Assembly (NCBI RefSeq): GCF_019396345.1
Contig: NZ_JAHKRM010000022.1
Location: 1 to 64,000 of the forward strand
Origin: Nonomuraea guangzhouensis
GTDB taxonomy: Bacteria > Actinomycetota > Actinomycetes > Streptosporangiales > Streptosporangiaceae
DNA: 64,000 nt
Direction: 5' to 3'
In this document: positions 42,792 to 52,894 of the stretch, in pieces
Numbering within the stretch: the first letter of the stretch is position 1
Layout of the letters: every line of letters starts with the position of its first letter
Notes under the pieces: model-generated
Seen by the model: only the letters and a program-made list of their open reading frames with translations
Databases searched by the model: none
What the model was told of the DNA's origin: nothing
Position numbers and translations under genes: made by a program

Positions 42792-43217
42792 TCAGACGTG
42801 GGTGACCAGGAGGGTCACGCCTGCCTCGCCGTCACAGTCGACGAAAACAGGACCGACGCCGTTACCGATCTTGGAGGCGATGGTCGCCTTCGCCACGAAT
42901 CCCTTCGGGCTGTCCTCAATGATGTGGATGTTCTCTAGCACTGGGTGCTCCCTGTCCATCCCGGAGAGCACGGCCTTGAGTCCCTTGCCGTCGACGCAGT
43001 GGCCGGTGATCGTCACCTCCTGGCCTCGCTTGGTGGTGGGATTGGGGCTGACCTGAACCACCGCCCTGGCGCCCTTCGGCGGCTTCGGCACGGCCATCGC
43101 AGCGGTGGCGGCCTCGCCGGCCGTGCCGACCTGGGCACCAGCCGGCGCGCCGGCCCATCCCAGCAGACCGGCCGTCAAGCTCAGCCCGGCGATCGCAGTC
43201 ATCACTCTCTTGCTCAT
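42792..43217 (-). CDS. Small secreted protein
   Basis: The product is 141 residues from ATG 43217, with GGAGGAAAC upstream. The signal peptide VMTAIAGLSLTAGLLGWAGAPAGAQ is clear. The mature part has QVSPNPTTKRGQEVTITGHC and a second Cys in FVDCDGEAG, probably one disulphide in an Ig-like beta fold. The function is unknown. It is possibly exported under control of the adjacent sigma relic or two-component system. Confidence 0.75.
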   Translation of the reverse strand: MSKRVMTAIAGLSLTAGLLGWAGAPAGAQVGTAGEAATAAMAVPKPPKGARAVVQVSPNPTTKRGQEVTITGHCVDGKGLKAVLSGMDREHPVLENIHIIEDSPKGFVAKATIASKIGNGVGPVFVDCDGEAGVTLLVTHV

Positions 43218-43398
43218 GGCGTTTCCTCCAGTTCTCATCCGGCTATCTCGACGGGAAACGCTAGGCCGGGCCGCAGCGGGAGCGCGTCGTCCGTTGATCG
43301 TCACTTGGCCTTGCACCGTTCGCCGTACGCCGTACACCGAAGGGAGTAGGCGTCGGCGGAGTGTGCGTCCGTGTGGAGGTCGCCGAGAATGCGGCTCG

Positions 43399-43620
43399 TC
43401 ACCAAGCGGCGGCCGGGGCGCCGGGGATGACGTCGTGCCCCACGCTTTGGGGACGGTGGATGGCGAGCTGCCGCACTTGGCCGGTCTCCACGTTCACCGC
43501 GTACGTGATGTGGCGGTTCTCGTTCCAACGGTCCGACGGGACGGCGGCGAGCGTGACCTCGACCGCGCTCAGCCAGGCGCCGAGGGTGAACGAACGGCTG
43601 CCCTTCGGCAGGCCGCGCAT
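43399..43620 (-). pseudogene. Remnant of the gene downstream of the sigma factor
   Basis: A 73-residue frame starts 2 bp after the sigma stop. LGAWLSAVEVTLAAVPSDRW and ITYAVNVETGQVRQLAIH look like the C-terminal part of a secreted or anti-sigma-associated protein, with no N-terminal helix or signal. Together with the truncated sigma gene it suggests a deletion that removed the end of one gene and the start of the next. Confidence 0.45.
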
Positions 43621-43622
43621 GG

Positions 43623-44060
43623 TCAGGTGCCGAGCGAACAGCCGAGGGGCTCCGCGGTCTCCCGTTCGCTGCGATCTTCGTAGAAGCGCAGGACGATCAC
43701 CGCGCGTTGCCGGGGCGTGAGCCTGGTCAGCACCTGGTGCAGGACAATGCGATCGATCGTGGCGGCGTCGTGCGCGTGGCCGCGTTCCGGCGGGTCTACG
43801 TTGGGCGACTCCCGTCGTTTGCGCCGCTGCCACGAGATGTACTGGTTGATCAGGGCCTTGCGCGTGTACGCCTCGGGGGTGCCGTGCCGGACCAGTCGGG
43901 GCCAGTGGTTGGCGACCTTGAGCAGAACGCTCTGCATCAGGTCCTCGGCGAGGTGGGCGTCTCCCGTGAGCAGGTACGCGCTCCGCATCAGCGCCTGCTG
44001 GCGGGCGAGCACGAACTCGCGGAAGCCGTCATATCTCCCCAAATTGTGTTCTCCTCTCAC
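43623..44060 (-). pseudogene. SigE-family ECF sigma factor, 3' truncated
   Basis: The frame encodes 145 residues; the family is usually about 165-180. FREFVLARQQALMRSAYLLTGDAHLAEDLMQSV is region 2, and LTRLTPRQRAVIVLRFYEDRSERETAEPLGCSLGT enters region 4 but stops at the recognition helix, where VKSxxxRALARLR should follow. Without that helix, -35 recognition should fail. It is divergent from the serine hydrolase at 44189. Confidence 0.7.
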
Positions 44061-44188
44061 CCGATACTCACGCCCGTGAGAGGCGGATAAGTTGGAACCT
44101 CGGCCTGGAGAGAAACGCTGGGGAAACGGTCTCCTGGCTAGGACTGGAGCTTCACATCGGAGCTTCGGCCTTCCAGGAGAAGTGATTC

Positions 44189-45331
44189 ATGGTTTCGCGT
44201 CAATCGGCAGTCGCCCGCGTCGTCTCGGCGGGATGCGCGGCATTGGCTCTGAGCGTCTCCGCGCCCGCCATCGCGTCGACGGACAACGCCTCCGTCAAGG
44301 TAGGGGACGTGCGGAAGGCGATGGCGGCCTTGGTGAAGTCAGGCCACGTGGTGGGCGCCATCGGCGAGGTGTACGTGAACGGCAAGCGGGCCGGAAAGGG
44401 ATCGGCCGGATCCCGGCTGCTCGACGGCGACGGTGGTGCGATCCCCTCCACCGCCCGCTACCGGATCGGCTCACAGACCAAGAACATGACCGCCACCGCG
44501 GCCCTGCAACTCGTGCGGAGCGGCGAGCTGAAGCTGGACGACAAGCTCAGCGAGCTGCTCCCCGAGGTGGCGGAGAAGGATCTCGTGGAACGGGCCGACG
44601 AGATCACGGTACGCGACCTGATCAAGCAGACCTCGGGCATCCCCGACTTCCTCACCCCCGACATCGACCCGCTCGACTCCACGGTCACGTATCGCCCCGT
44701 CGACTTGCTGTCCGCCTCTCGCAAGCGGCAACGGCCATCGGAGATCGGGACCTTCAACTACTCCAACACCAACTACATCCTGATCGGAATGATCATCGAG
44801 AAGCTGACCGGGCATTCGCTGGCGACCGAGCTCAAGCGGAGGATCTTCACCCCGCTGGGCATGCGGGACACCTACCTGCCGGTCAAGGCCGCCGAGGGGA
44901 TCAAGGGCCCGCATGGGCACGGCTACATGGTGGATGAGACGGGCAAGGTGCTCGATGTCGACAAGCTCAACGCCACCACCATGCTGGGCGCCGGCGGCGT
45001 GATCTCCACCGCGCACGATATCAGCGCCTTCGAACGCGCGTTCGTTCAGGGCAGGCTGCTGCCGGACTCCCTGAGCAAAGTGATCACCGACCCGGCGCCC
45101 GGCCAGCAGCCGCCGCCGAAGGGCGGCCTGTGCGAGGGCAACCCCAGCTTCCAGCCACGCGGTGGCAGTGCTCCCGGCTTCGTCGCCGTGACCTACACCT
45201 CCCCGGACGGGAAGCTGCAGTTTGCGGTCTCCGTGACGGTGGCCGCGGACGATGCCGAGCGCGGCGGTGTGGGGAGGCGCGTCGACCAAGCCCTCATCTC
45301 GGTGTTCTGTCCCGCGTCGGCTGCCGGCTAG
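44189..45331 (+). CDS. Secreted serine hydrolase (D-Ala-D-Ala carboxypeptidase-like)
   Basis: The product is 380 residues from ATG 44189. The signal peptide is VVSAGCAALALSVSAPAIAS. IGSQTKNMTATAAL holds SxxK (about 95) and NYSNTNYILIG the YxN motif (about 190). The last motif is RGGSAPG instead of HxG. It is an S12-type hydrolase and differs from the Tat-exported paralogue at 39436. The TetR relic begins right at its stop codon. Confidence 0.85.
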   Translation: MVSRQSAVARVVSAGCAALALSVSAPAIASTDNASVKVGDVRKAMAALVKSGHVVGAIGEVYVNGKRAGKGSAGSRLLDGDGGAIPSTARYRIGSQTKNMTATAALQLVRSGELKLDDKLSELLPEVAEKDLVERADEITVRDLIKQTSGIPDFLTPDIDPLDSTVTYRPVDLLSASRKRQRPSEIGTFNYSNTNYILIGMIIEKLTGHSLATELKRRIFTPLGMRDTYLPVKAAEGIKGPHGHGYMVDETGKVLDVDKLNATTMLGAGGVISTAHDISAFERAFVQGRLLPDSLSKVITDPAPGQQPPPKGGLCEGNPSFQPRGGSAPGFVAVTYTSPDGKLQFAVSVTVAADDAERGGVGRRVDQALISVFCPASAAG

Positions 45332-45710
45332 CTCCCTACGCAAGGTCGCCGCCACGCTCGACGCCGGACCGATGCGGCTCTACGGCTACGTCGCCACCAA
45401 GGACGAGCTCCTGGACCTCATGGTCGACGCGGTCTACGCGGAGATCACCCCGCCCGAGCCGACCGGCGAGGACTGGCGCGCCACCCTACGATCGCTGGCG
45501 CACCGCACGCGGCAGGCCGCCCACCGGCACGAACAATGGCAAAGGGCATCGGGCCCCTACATCACCCGGATGCTCGCCACCGGCCGCTACCCCACCCTCG
45601 CCAGGGCCATCCACGACGGCACCCACCCCGACACCGACACCACCTTCGACACCGGCCTCGACTGCGTCCTCGACGGCATCGCCGCACGACTCGGCAGCCA
45701 ACGCCGATGA
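45327..45710 (+). pseudogene. TetR-family regulator, N-terminally truncated
   Basis: SSLRKVAATLDAGPMRLYGYVATKDELLDLMVDAVY is the second half of a TetR HTH (recognition helix and YxHVxxKDELL), followed by a TetR_C-like helical domain. The first HTH helices and a start codon are missing; the frame upstream is antisense-like sequence within the serine hydrolase. A deletion joining the two genes is the simplest explanation. Confidence 0.7.
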
Positions 45711-45823
45711 CAGGCACCGCAAACGCGAGAGCGCTGGCTGCCGATATGAGTTCCGCCACATTGCCTGTCTGAGTCCTGTCAAAACACCAGTTGATGTGAT
45801 CATCTCAGCCTAAGATCACATCC

Positions 45824-46981
45824 ATGCTGATTCGCCGGACATTACGGATGATCACCGTCCTCACCGCGACCTGCGCCGTAGCGCTCACCGGAGCGGTCGC
45901 GAGCGGTGTGGGGACAGCGCAGGCCGACCAGGCTCAGGCGTCGTCCCAGAAGCAGTTGCTGTTCTACAACCACGCTTACAGCGTCGTCGACCGGGAGACG
46001 GCCGACGCCATCGAGAACTCCGCCTACCTGCGGGAGTTCGCCAACTTCGAGGTCCGTACCACGACCGGTGGCGGAATGACCTGGAAGGGCCGCTACCTCA
46101 AGGGCCGCGAGACCTACATCGAGCTGTTCAGCGAGGGCGACCTGCCCGGCCAGGACGCCCTCTACGGCTCCGCCGGGCTCGGCGTCTCGACCGAGCGCAG
46201 CGGTGACCTGGCCAAGGTGACCGCGAACCTGGCCGACCTGGGCATCAGCGACCCGGCCAAGTACCGCCAGACGCGCGACTTCGGCGACGGCGTCCCCGTG
46301 CCGTGGTTCGACACCATCCGCACCACCTCCGAGCAGTACGAGCACTTCGACCCGTGGGCGATGGAGTACTTCCCCGAGTACTTCGCCGACCCGCGCAGCC
46401 AGACCGAGCCGGAGAGCTACCCCGGTGACGTCAGCCGTGAGCGCTACCTGCCCGACGCCTACGCCGACCATCAGATGCGGGACGTGACCAGCATCCGCAT
46501 GGGCGTCACCGCGCGCGATCTCGCCAACACGATCCCCCTGCTCCAGGCGGGCGGATTCGAGGTCACGAAGGTCGGCGGCGGTGTGATCGCGATGGGCGGC
46601 GGCACCACGATCACGCTCGACTCCGTCGAGCGCGCGAAGGCGGGCCTGAAGCAGGTCACGTTCTCGCTCAACCAGGCCGCGGCGGCCAAGCACGAGGAGC
46701 GCATCGGACGTTCGACGCTCACCGTGGGCCCGGGCGCCGTCGTCCGGGATGTGTGGGCGCTGGTTCAGCGGCGGCCGCGGCGGGCGGTGCCGAAGATGGA
46801 TCTGACGATCTCGCGGCCGAGGGCGGACGCCGCCGACCGCGCCAGCGAGCGGAACTCCTTCGACTCCAGTACGGAACGCGGCGGTTCGGGTTCCGGTTCT
46901 CTGCGCCTTTCCGGCTCGCGCGGGGCCGCGGGGGTCTTGGCGGGCTGCTGCGCGGCCAGTTTCGTGGCCAGGATCTCGTAG
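45824..46981 (+). CDS. DUF5829-like secreted protein with extended 3' end
   Basis: The product is 385 residues from ATG 45824. The signal peptide is MITVLTATCAVALTGAVASG. The body (LLFYNHAYSVVDRETADAIEN, YLREFANFEVRTT, GRETYIELFSEGD) matches DUF5829 proteins, which resemble a glyoxalase-like fold. The family-like part ends near GRSTLTVGPGAVVRD at about 46750. The last 70 or so residues are Arg/Ser-rich and are encoded antisense to the 3' end of the HerA-like gene, so the natural stop has probably been lost. Confidence 0.7.
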   Translation: MLIRRTLRMITVLTATCAVALTGAVASGVGTAQADQAQASSQKQLLFYNHAYSVVDRETADAIENSAYLREFANFEVRTTTGGGMTWKGRYLKGRETYIELFSEGDLPGQDALYGSAGLGVSTERSGDLAKVTANLADLGISDPAKYRQTRDFGDGVPVPWFDTIRTTSEQYEHFDPWAMEYFPEYFADPRSQTEPESYPGDVSRERYLPDAYADHQMRDVTSIRMGVTARDLANTIPLLQAGGFEVTKVGGGVIAMGGGTTITLDSVERAKAGLKQVTFSLNQAAAAKHEERIGRSTLTVGPGAVVRDVWALVQRRPRRAVPKMDLTISRPRADAADRASERNSFDSSTERGGSGSGSLRLSGSRGAAGVLAGCCAASFVARIS

Positions 46982-48273
46982 GCCGACTCGCGATCGACCG
47001 CCGTGCCGTACTTCTGCTGAAGCGGTGAAGAGGCGATGGCGCCCTGGATCACGTCCGGGCTCGACGGCGCCATGAGCGTCTGGGGGGCACGCAGGCGCGT
47101 ATAGGCCACCGGGGTCGGCGCGCCCGTCTCCGACAGGACCGTGACGACGGCCTCGCCGATGCCGAGCTCGGTGAGCAGGCGCTTCAGGTCGTAGGAGGAC
47201 TCGGGGAAGGTCGACACGGTGGCCTTGAGCGCCTTGGCGTCCTGAGGGGTGAAGGCGCGCAGGGCGTGCTGCACGCGCGCGCCGAGCTGAGCCAGTACGT
47301 CGGCGGGCACGTCCTTCGGTGTCTGGGTGACGAAGAACACGCCCAAGCCCTTCGACCGGATCAGCCGCACGGTCTGGGTGATCGACTGCAGGAACGCCTT
47401 GGACGCGTCGTTGAAGAGCAGATGCGCCTCGTCGAAGAAGAACACCAGCTTCGGCTTGTCGACATCGCCCACTTCGGGAAGCACGTTGAACAGATCGGCG
47501 AGGAGCCACATCAGGAAGGTGGAGAAGAGCTGCGGCCGGTCCTGCACGGCGGGCAGTTCCAGAACGGAGATCATCCCACGGCCGTCCGGCGTCACCCGGA
47601 TCAGGTCGCGTACGTCGAACTCCGGCTCGCCGAAGAACGCCCCCGCCCCCTGCGCCTCGAAGTTGGTCAACGCGCGGAGGATGACCCCCGCCGTCGCCGC
47701 CGACAGCCCGCCGATCCCGCTCAGCGCCTCCGGCGTGGTGGTCAGATACCGGATGACCGCGATCAGGTCCTTGAGGTCCAGCAGGGGCATGCCCTGCTTG
47801 TCGGCGAAATAGAAGATCAGCCCGAGCGACGACTCCTGCGTCTCGTTGAGCCCGAGGACCTTGGCGAGCAGGGTGGGCCCGAAGGCGGTCATGGTGGCGC
47901 GGATCGGGATGCCTGACCCCAGACCGCCCAGGGAGAGGAACTCCACCGGATAGGACTCGGGGTTCCACGTCTGCCCCACCTCGGCGGCACGCTGGGTGAC
48001 GCGCTCGGAGGCGGTGCCCGGTGAGGCGAGCCCCGACAGGTCGCCCTTGATGTCGGCGAGGAAGATCGGCACGCCCTGGGCGGCGAGTTGCTCCGCCATG
48101 AGCTGGAGCGTCTTGGTCTTCCCGGTTCCGGTGGCGCCGGCCACCAGTCCGTGCCGGTTCAGCATGCTCAAGGGGATGCGGATCCGCGTCGACGGGCCGG
48201 TGGTGCCGTCCTCACGCACCAGGGCCCCGAGTTCCAGGGCCGGGCCCTCGAAGTCGTACCCCTTCATCGTCAT
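46765..48273 (-). CDS. HerA-like ATPase (DUF853/YjgR family)
   Basis: The product is 502 residues from ATG 48273, with GGAGAGG upstream. Walker A GATGTGKTKTLQL is at about 45, FLADIKGDLSGL follows, and Walker B PKLVFFFDEAHLLF is at about 270. VFFVTQTPKDVP and an Arg-rich tail (PEPERRREPEPEPPR) complete it. DUF853 proteins are HerA/FtsK-like hexameric ATPases of uncertain role. The 3' end overlaps the DUF5829 frame by 217 bp. Confidence 0.88.
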   Translation of the reverse strand: MTMKGYDFEGPALELGALVREDGTTGPSTRIRIPLSMLNRHGLVAGATGTGKTKTLQLMAEQLAAQGVPIFLADIKGDLSGLASPGTASERVTQRAAEVGQTWNPESYPVEFLSLGGLGSGIPIRATMTAFGPTLLAKVLGLNETQESSLGLIFYFADKQGMPLLDLKDLIAVIRYLTTTPEALSGIGGLSAATAGVILRALTNFEAQGAGAFFGEPEFDVRDLIRVTPDGRGMISVLELPAVQDRPQLFSTFLMWLLADLFNVLPEVGDVDKPKLVFFFDEAHLLFNDASKAFLQSITQTVRLIRSKGLGVFFVTQTPKDVPADVLAQLGARVQHALRAFTPQDAKALKATVSTFPESSYDLKRLLTELGIGEAVVTVLSETGAPTPVAYTRLRAPQTLMAPSSPDVIQGAIASSPLQQKYGTAVDRESAYEILATKLAAQQPAKTPAAPREPERRREPEPEPPRSVLESKEFRSLARSAASALGREIVRSIFGTARRGRR

Positions 48274-48346
48274 CACCTCTCCTCCGATGCCCGCGTTGCT
48301 ACTACCCACCGTGACGCATCGGTCGCAAAGGATGACTAAAGAGGCG

Positions 48347-48733
48347 TCAGTCTCCTTCGGCGTCGAAGAGGCTCCTGCACAGCCGCGCCCTGAACCCCTC
48401 GAACCGGAGGCAGGGCGATCGGTGCTTGACGCTCTTCAGACGATGTTTCGACACGGCCGCTGGACGGGAAACGGGCTTGGACGCAGGAGCCACGTGACCG
48501 GCGGCCGGTGACGGGAGTGAGGGAGAGGCCGGTGCGGCGCTCAGAGTTGTCGTGGCCGCCATGGCCGCCACACGTTGCTGGACCGGCGGCTGAGGGTCCT
48601 GGGCGGTGCGTCCCAGCAAGTAGCCGAAGCCGATGGCTCCGGTGAGCGCGAGAGCGAGCGCCATCCACGCCGCTCTCCCCCTCCGTCGCGGTCCGGATGG
48701 TGTTCTGCGGATGAACGCCGACGGCGGAAGCAT
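48347..48733 (-). CDS. Small membrane-anchored protein
   Basis: The product is 128 residues from ATG 48733 (a TTG at 48778 is also open). A basic N-terminus precedes one membrane helix, AAWMALALALTGAIGFGYLLG. A Pro/Ala/Ser-rich stretch ends in a basic, two-Cys tail (SPCLRFEGFRARLCRSLF). The family is not recognised. The protein is probably anchored with an external C-terminus. Confidence 0.5.
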   Translation of the reverse strand: MLPPSAFIRRTPSGPRRRGRAAWMALALALTGAIGFGYLLGRTAQDPQPPVQQRVAAMAATTTLSAAPASPSLPSPAAGHVAPASKPVSRPAAVSKHRLKSVKHRSPCLRFEGFRARLCRSLFDAEGD

Positions 48734-48796
48734 GTTCGTCGTCACCGCTTCAAGATTTCCGCTCAGCTCCCGGATCAACCCTCCAACCAGGGGAAA

Positions 48797-48825
48797 GGGC
48801 CGGCTCCGCGATGCGGGGCCGGCCC
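48797..48825 (-). terminator. Terminator after the chitinase gene
   Basis: A 13-bp stem with one wobble (GGGCCGGCTCCGC against GCGGGGCCGGCCC) with a 3-base loop, followed on the minus strand by a T-rich TTTCCCC. It lies 23 bp after the chitinase stop. Confidence 0.75.
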
Positions 48826-48847
48826 AGAACTCATGCGGAGGAGGTGA

Positions 48848-50785
<1,938 letters not shown>

Positions 50786-50833
50786 AGGTGTTCCGACCTC
50801 CGGCGGGTTGGGGGGTGGATGGGAGGTCCGACG

Positions 50834-50855
50834 GGAAACTTATAGTAAAGTTTCC
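50834..50855. promoter_or_regulatory. Perfect palindrome upstream of the chitinase
   Basis: GGAAACTT-N6-AAGTTTCC, 8-bp arms, 22 bp in all, in an AT-rich island with TTGACA beside it (minus strand, about 50856-50861). Similar GAAACTTTCC-type boxes are seen before actinobacterial glycoside hydrolase genes and are attributed to ROK-type regulators. Assignment to a regulator here is inference. Confidence 0.7.
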
Positions 50856-50923
50856 TGTCAATTATGAGACGACGCTAGCCTCTGCCTGCGGGGTCGTCAA
50901 TACGTGATCGCGAAAACGAAAAA

Positions 50924-50948
50924 CTCGCCCCGAGGGCCTCGGGGCGAG
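50924..50948 (-). terminator. Rho-independent terminator of the sigma/CU044_5270 operon
   Basis: CTCGCCCCGAG (50924-50934) pairs with CTCGGGGCGAG (50938-50948). On the minus strand it is followed by TTTTTCGTTTTCG, a classical U tract, and lies 13 bp after the stop of the gene ending at 50961. Confidence 0.9.
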
Positions 50949-50960
50949 CGGGTATCGCGG

Positions 50961-51845
50961 CTACTTGCCGTCAGGGACGGCGGGCTTCTCGTTGGTCCAG
51001 CCGACCGTGTACGTCTCCACCTTGGTCTTGCCCGGCAGCGGCTTACCGTCGGCGGTGGCGCCGGTGTACTCGGCCAGCAGCGTCATGGTCTCGGTGTCCA
51101 CGATGAGCACCGTGCCCTTGGTCATGTTCGACGGCAGGGCCAGTTTCTGCCCGGAGCGGCCGAGCGGATCCTTGGCCCGCCCCAGATCGGTGACGCCCTT
51201 GGTCGTCTTGAGTGCCTGGAAGGCGGCGCTTCTGACCTTCGGCGGCACCGGGGTCTCGTACAACATCCGGCCCAGATTGATGGCCACGTACGAATCCAGG
51301 TTGGACAACCAGTCGTCGATCTTAGAGTTCGGGGAGGTGGTCTTGGCCTCCTCGGCGGCCTCGTCGATCCAGGCCTTCACGTCCGCCACGACGTACTCCT
51401 TGAGGGCGGCCGGATCCGACGGCAGGTTCTGGAGCTGCTGGTAGGTCACGGTCTTCTCGCCCAGGCGGAAGCCCTTGGGCTCGCCCTTCGTCGGCCCCAC
51501 AGATCCCTTGCCGGGTTCCGTGGAAAGGGAGATCTTCATCCCTTCCGTGCGGTAGTTCCACGATTTCGGCGAGCCGTCGGCGCGCCAGGCCGCCTCGTCC
51601 TTCTCGGTCGTGGGCCGGGCGCCGAGCGGCCGGTAGCCGAACCAGCCCTTGCCTTCGGGTGTCTTCCAGTGGGTGGAGGCCCGCCGCTCCGTCAACCAGT
51701 AGCCGCTGCCGACCGGCCGTGGATGGGCCAGGGTCAGGACCGACTCGACTCGCCAGTACGCGCCCCCGGGCGGGGTCGCCTGCGCGGGTACGGCGAACAC
51801 TCCGGTGAAGGCCAAACCGGCTGCGGCGGCGATCAGCGATCTCAC
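50961..51845 (-). CDS. Secreted CU044_5270-like protein
   Basis: The product is 294 residues with a signal peptide (SLIAAAAGLAFTGVFAVPAQA). GYWLTERRASTHWKTPEGKGW, YQQLQNLPSDPAALKEYV and LGRSGQKLALPSN mirror segments of the upstream membrane protein, so the two are paralogues. It lacks the cytoplasmic N-terminal part. Its ATG overlaps the upstream stop. It is likely a secreted partner in sigma-factor signalling or envelope sensing. Confidence 0.75.
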   Translation of the reverse strand: MRSLIAAAAGLAFTGVFAVPAQATPPGGAYWRVESVLTLAHPRPVGSGYWLTERRASTHWKTPEGKGWFGYRPLGARPTTEKDEAAWRADGSPKSWNYRTEGMKISLSTEPGKGSVGPTKGEPKGFRLGEKTVTYQQLQNLPSDPAALKEYVVADVKAWIDEAAEEAKTTSPNSKIDDWLSNLDSYVAINLGRMLYETPVPPKVRSAAFQALKTTKGVTDLGRAKDPLGRSGQKLALPSNMTKGTVLIVDTETMTLLAEYTGATADGKPLPGKTKVETYTVGWTNEKPAVPDGK

Positions 51846-52894
51846 TTCTGCTCCTTCAGTGGGTTGTCATCTGTCCAGACGCTCTCCTGGATCGCGGTGA
51901 ACCGCAGGAGACGGCCATCTGCCGTGTCACGCGTCTCGATCGAGAGGGGCATTCCGGTGGCTGGATCGATCACCAGCCGATTGCGGGTGCGCCCCGCGTA
52001 CTCGGTAAAGGCGAACTCCCCAGACTGGTATTCAAGGGCCTGCCCGGTACGTCCAAGCGTGTCCGTCTGCTGGCCGACGGCCGAGACGCCTGGCATCGAC
52101 GCGAGCAGACGGTAGGCGGCGGCCCGGGTCTCGCTCGTCACCGGCGCGTACACGAGGAGCCGCACGACGTCGTCGACGAGCGCCTGGTCATCCACGCCGG
52201 AGAAGAGCGCGCGCAACCCTTCGGGGGTCTCCGGAACCTCGTTCATCCTGGTGAGCGGCTTGCCTGCCAGGACGATACGGAAGTCCCAGTCCTCGCTCGA
52301 AAAGGTCCACGGCTTGCCCCGGGCCGCTCGGACGACGCCCGGCGGCCCCTCGTCCGTGATCAGGTCAGGGGCGTTCTTCCCGTAGGTCCAGGACGTGGGT
52401 GCGCCGGCCGCCCGCCAGGCGGCCTCGGCCTGGGAGCTCGCGGGCGCGGCGCCGAGGTACGTCTCGCGGTACCAGGTGCGGGTCTCCGGGTCTGCCGGGA
52501 TCCACGACTCCACCGACTTGGTCTGCCGCAGCAGGTAGCGGTGGCCGGGGTCGTAGAACTCGCGGCCGTCGATCAGCTTGCTGCCCCACCAGGCGCCCGA
52601 GTCGGACGTCGCCGCCACCGAGGTCGCGGCGGCCAGCAGGATCCGGTTGGCGTTCGCCGGAGCGACCGCGCCATGCGTCACGACCGGCCGGTCCGGCAGC
52701 ACCCCGGTCAGCAGGGCGACGGCCGCCGCCCCGGCCAGGACGAGCCCCAGCGCGCTCCTTCTGGCGATCTTGCGGCCCCGCCGGACCCGCTCCTGAGCGA
52801 ACGCGCCGGCCAGCCGTTCGCGCCCGGCCCGCTCGACCTCGGGCGACAGCGGCGGCGCGGGCAGCAGTTCGCGCACCGCCTGGTAATCATCCAT
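51842..52894 (-). CDS. CU044_5270 family membrane protein
   Basis: The product is 350 residues. A cytoplasmic head (DDYQAVRELLPAPPLSPEVERAG) precedes one membrane helix (SALGLVLAGAAAVALLTGVL, about 47-66) and a periplasmic domain with WWGSKLIDGREFYDPGHRYLL and LRALFSGVDDQALVDDV. This topology, next to an ECF sigma gene and overlapping it by 8 bp, fits an anti-sigma-like regulator, although no zinc anti-sigma motif is visible. Confidence 0.82.
   Translation of the reverse strand: MDDYQAVRELLPAPPLSPEVERAGRERLAGAFAQERVRRGRKIARRSALGLVLAGAAAVALLTGVLPDRPVVTHGAVAPANANRILLAAATSVAATSDSGAWWGSKLIDGREFYDPGHRYLLRQTKSVESWIPADPETRTWYRETYLGAAPASSQAEAAWRAAGAPTSWTYGKNAPDLITDEGPPGVVRAARGKPWTFSSEDWDFRIVLAGKPLTRMNEVPETPEGLRALFSGVDDQALVDDVVRLLVYAPVTSETRAAAYRLLASMPGVSAVGQQTDTLGRTGQALEYQSGEFAFTEYAGRTRNRLVIDPATGMPLSIETRDTADGRLLRFTAIQESVWTDDNPLKEQK

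Noticed and set aside
45842..47968. 708-residue minus-strand open frame
   Set aside because: It runs antisense to DUF5829 and out of frame with the HerA-like gene; the HerA motifs are in the other frame.
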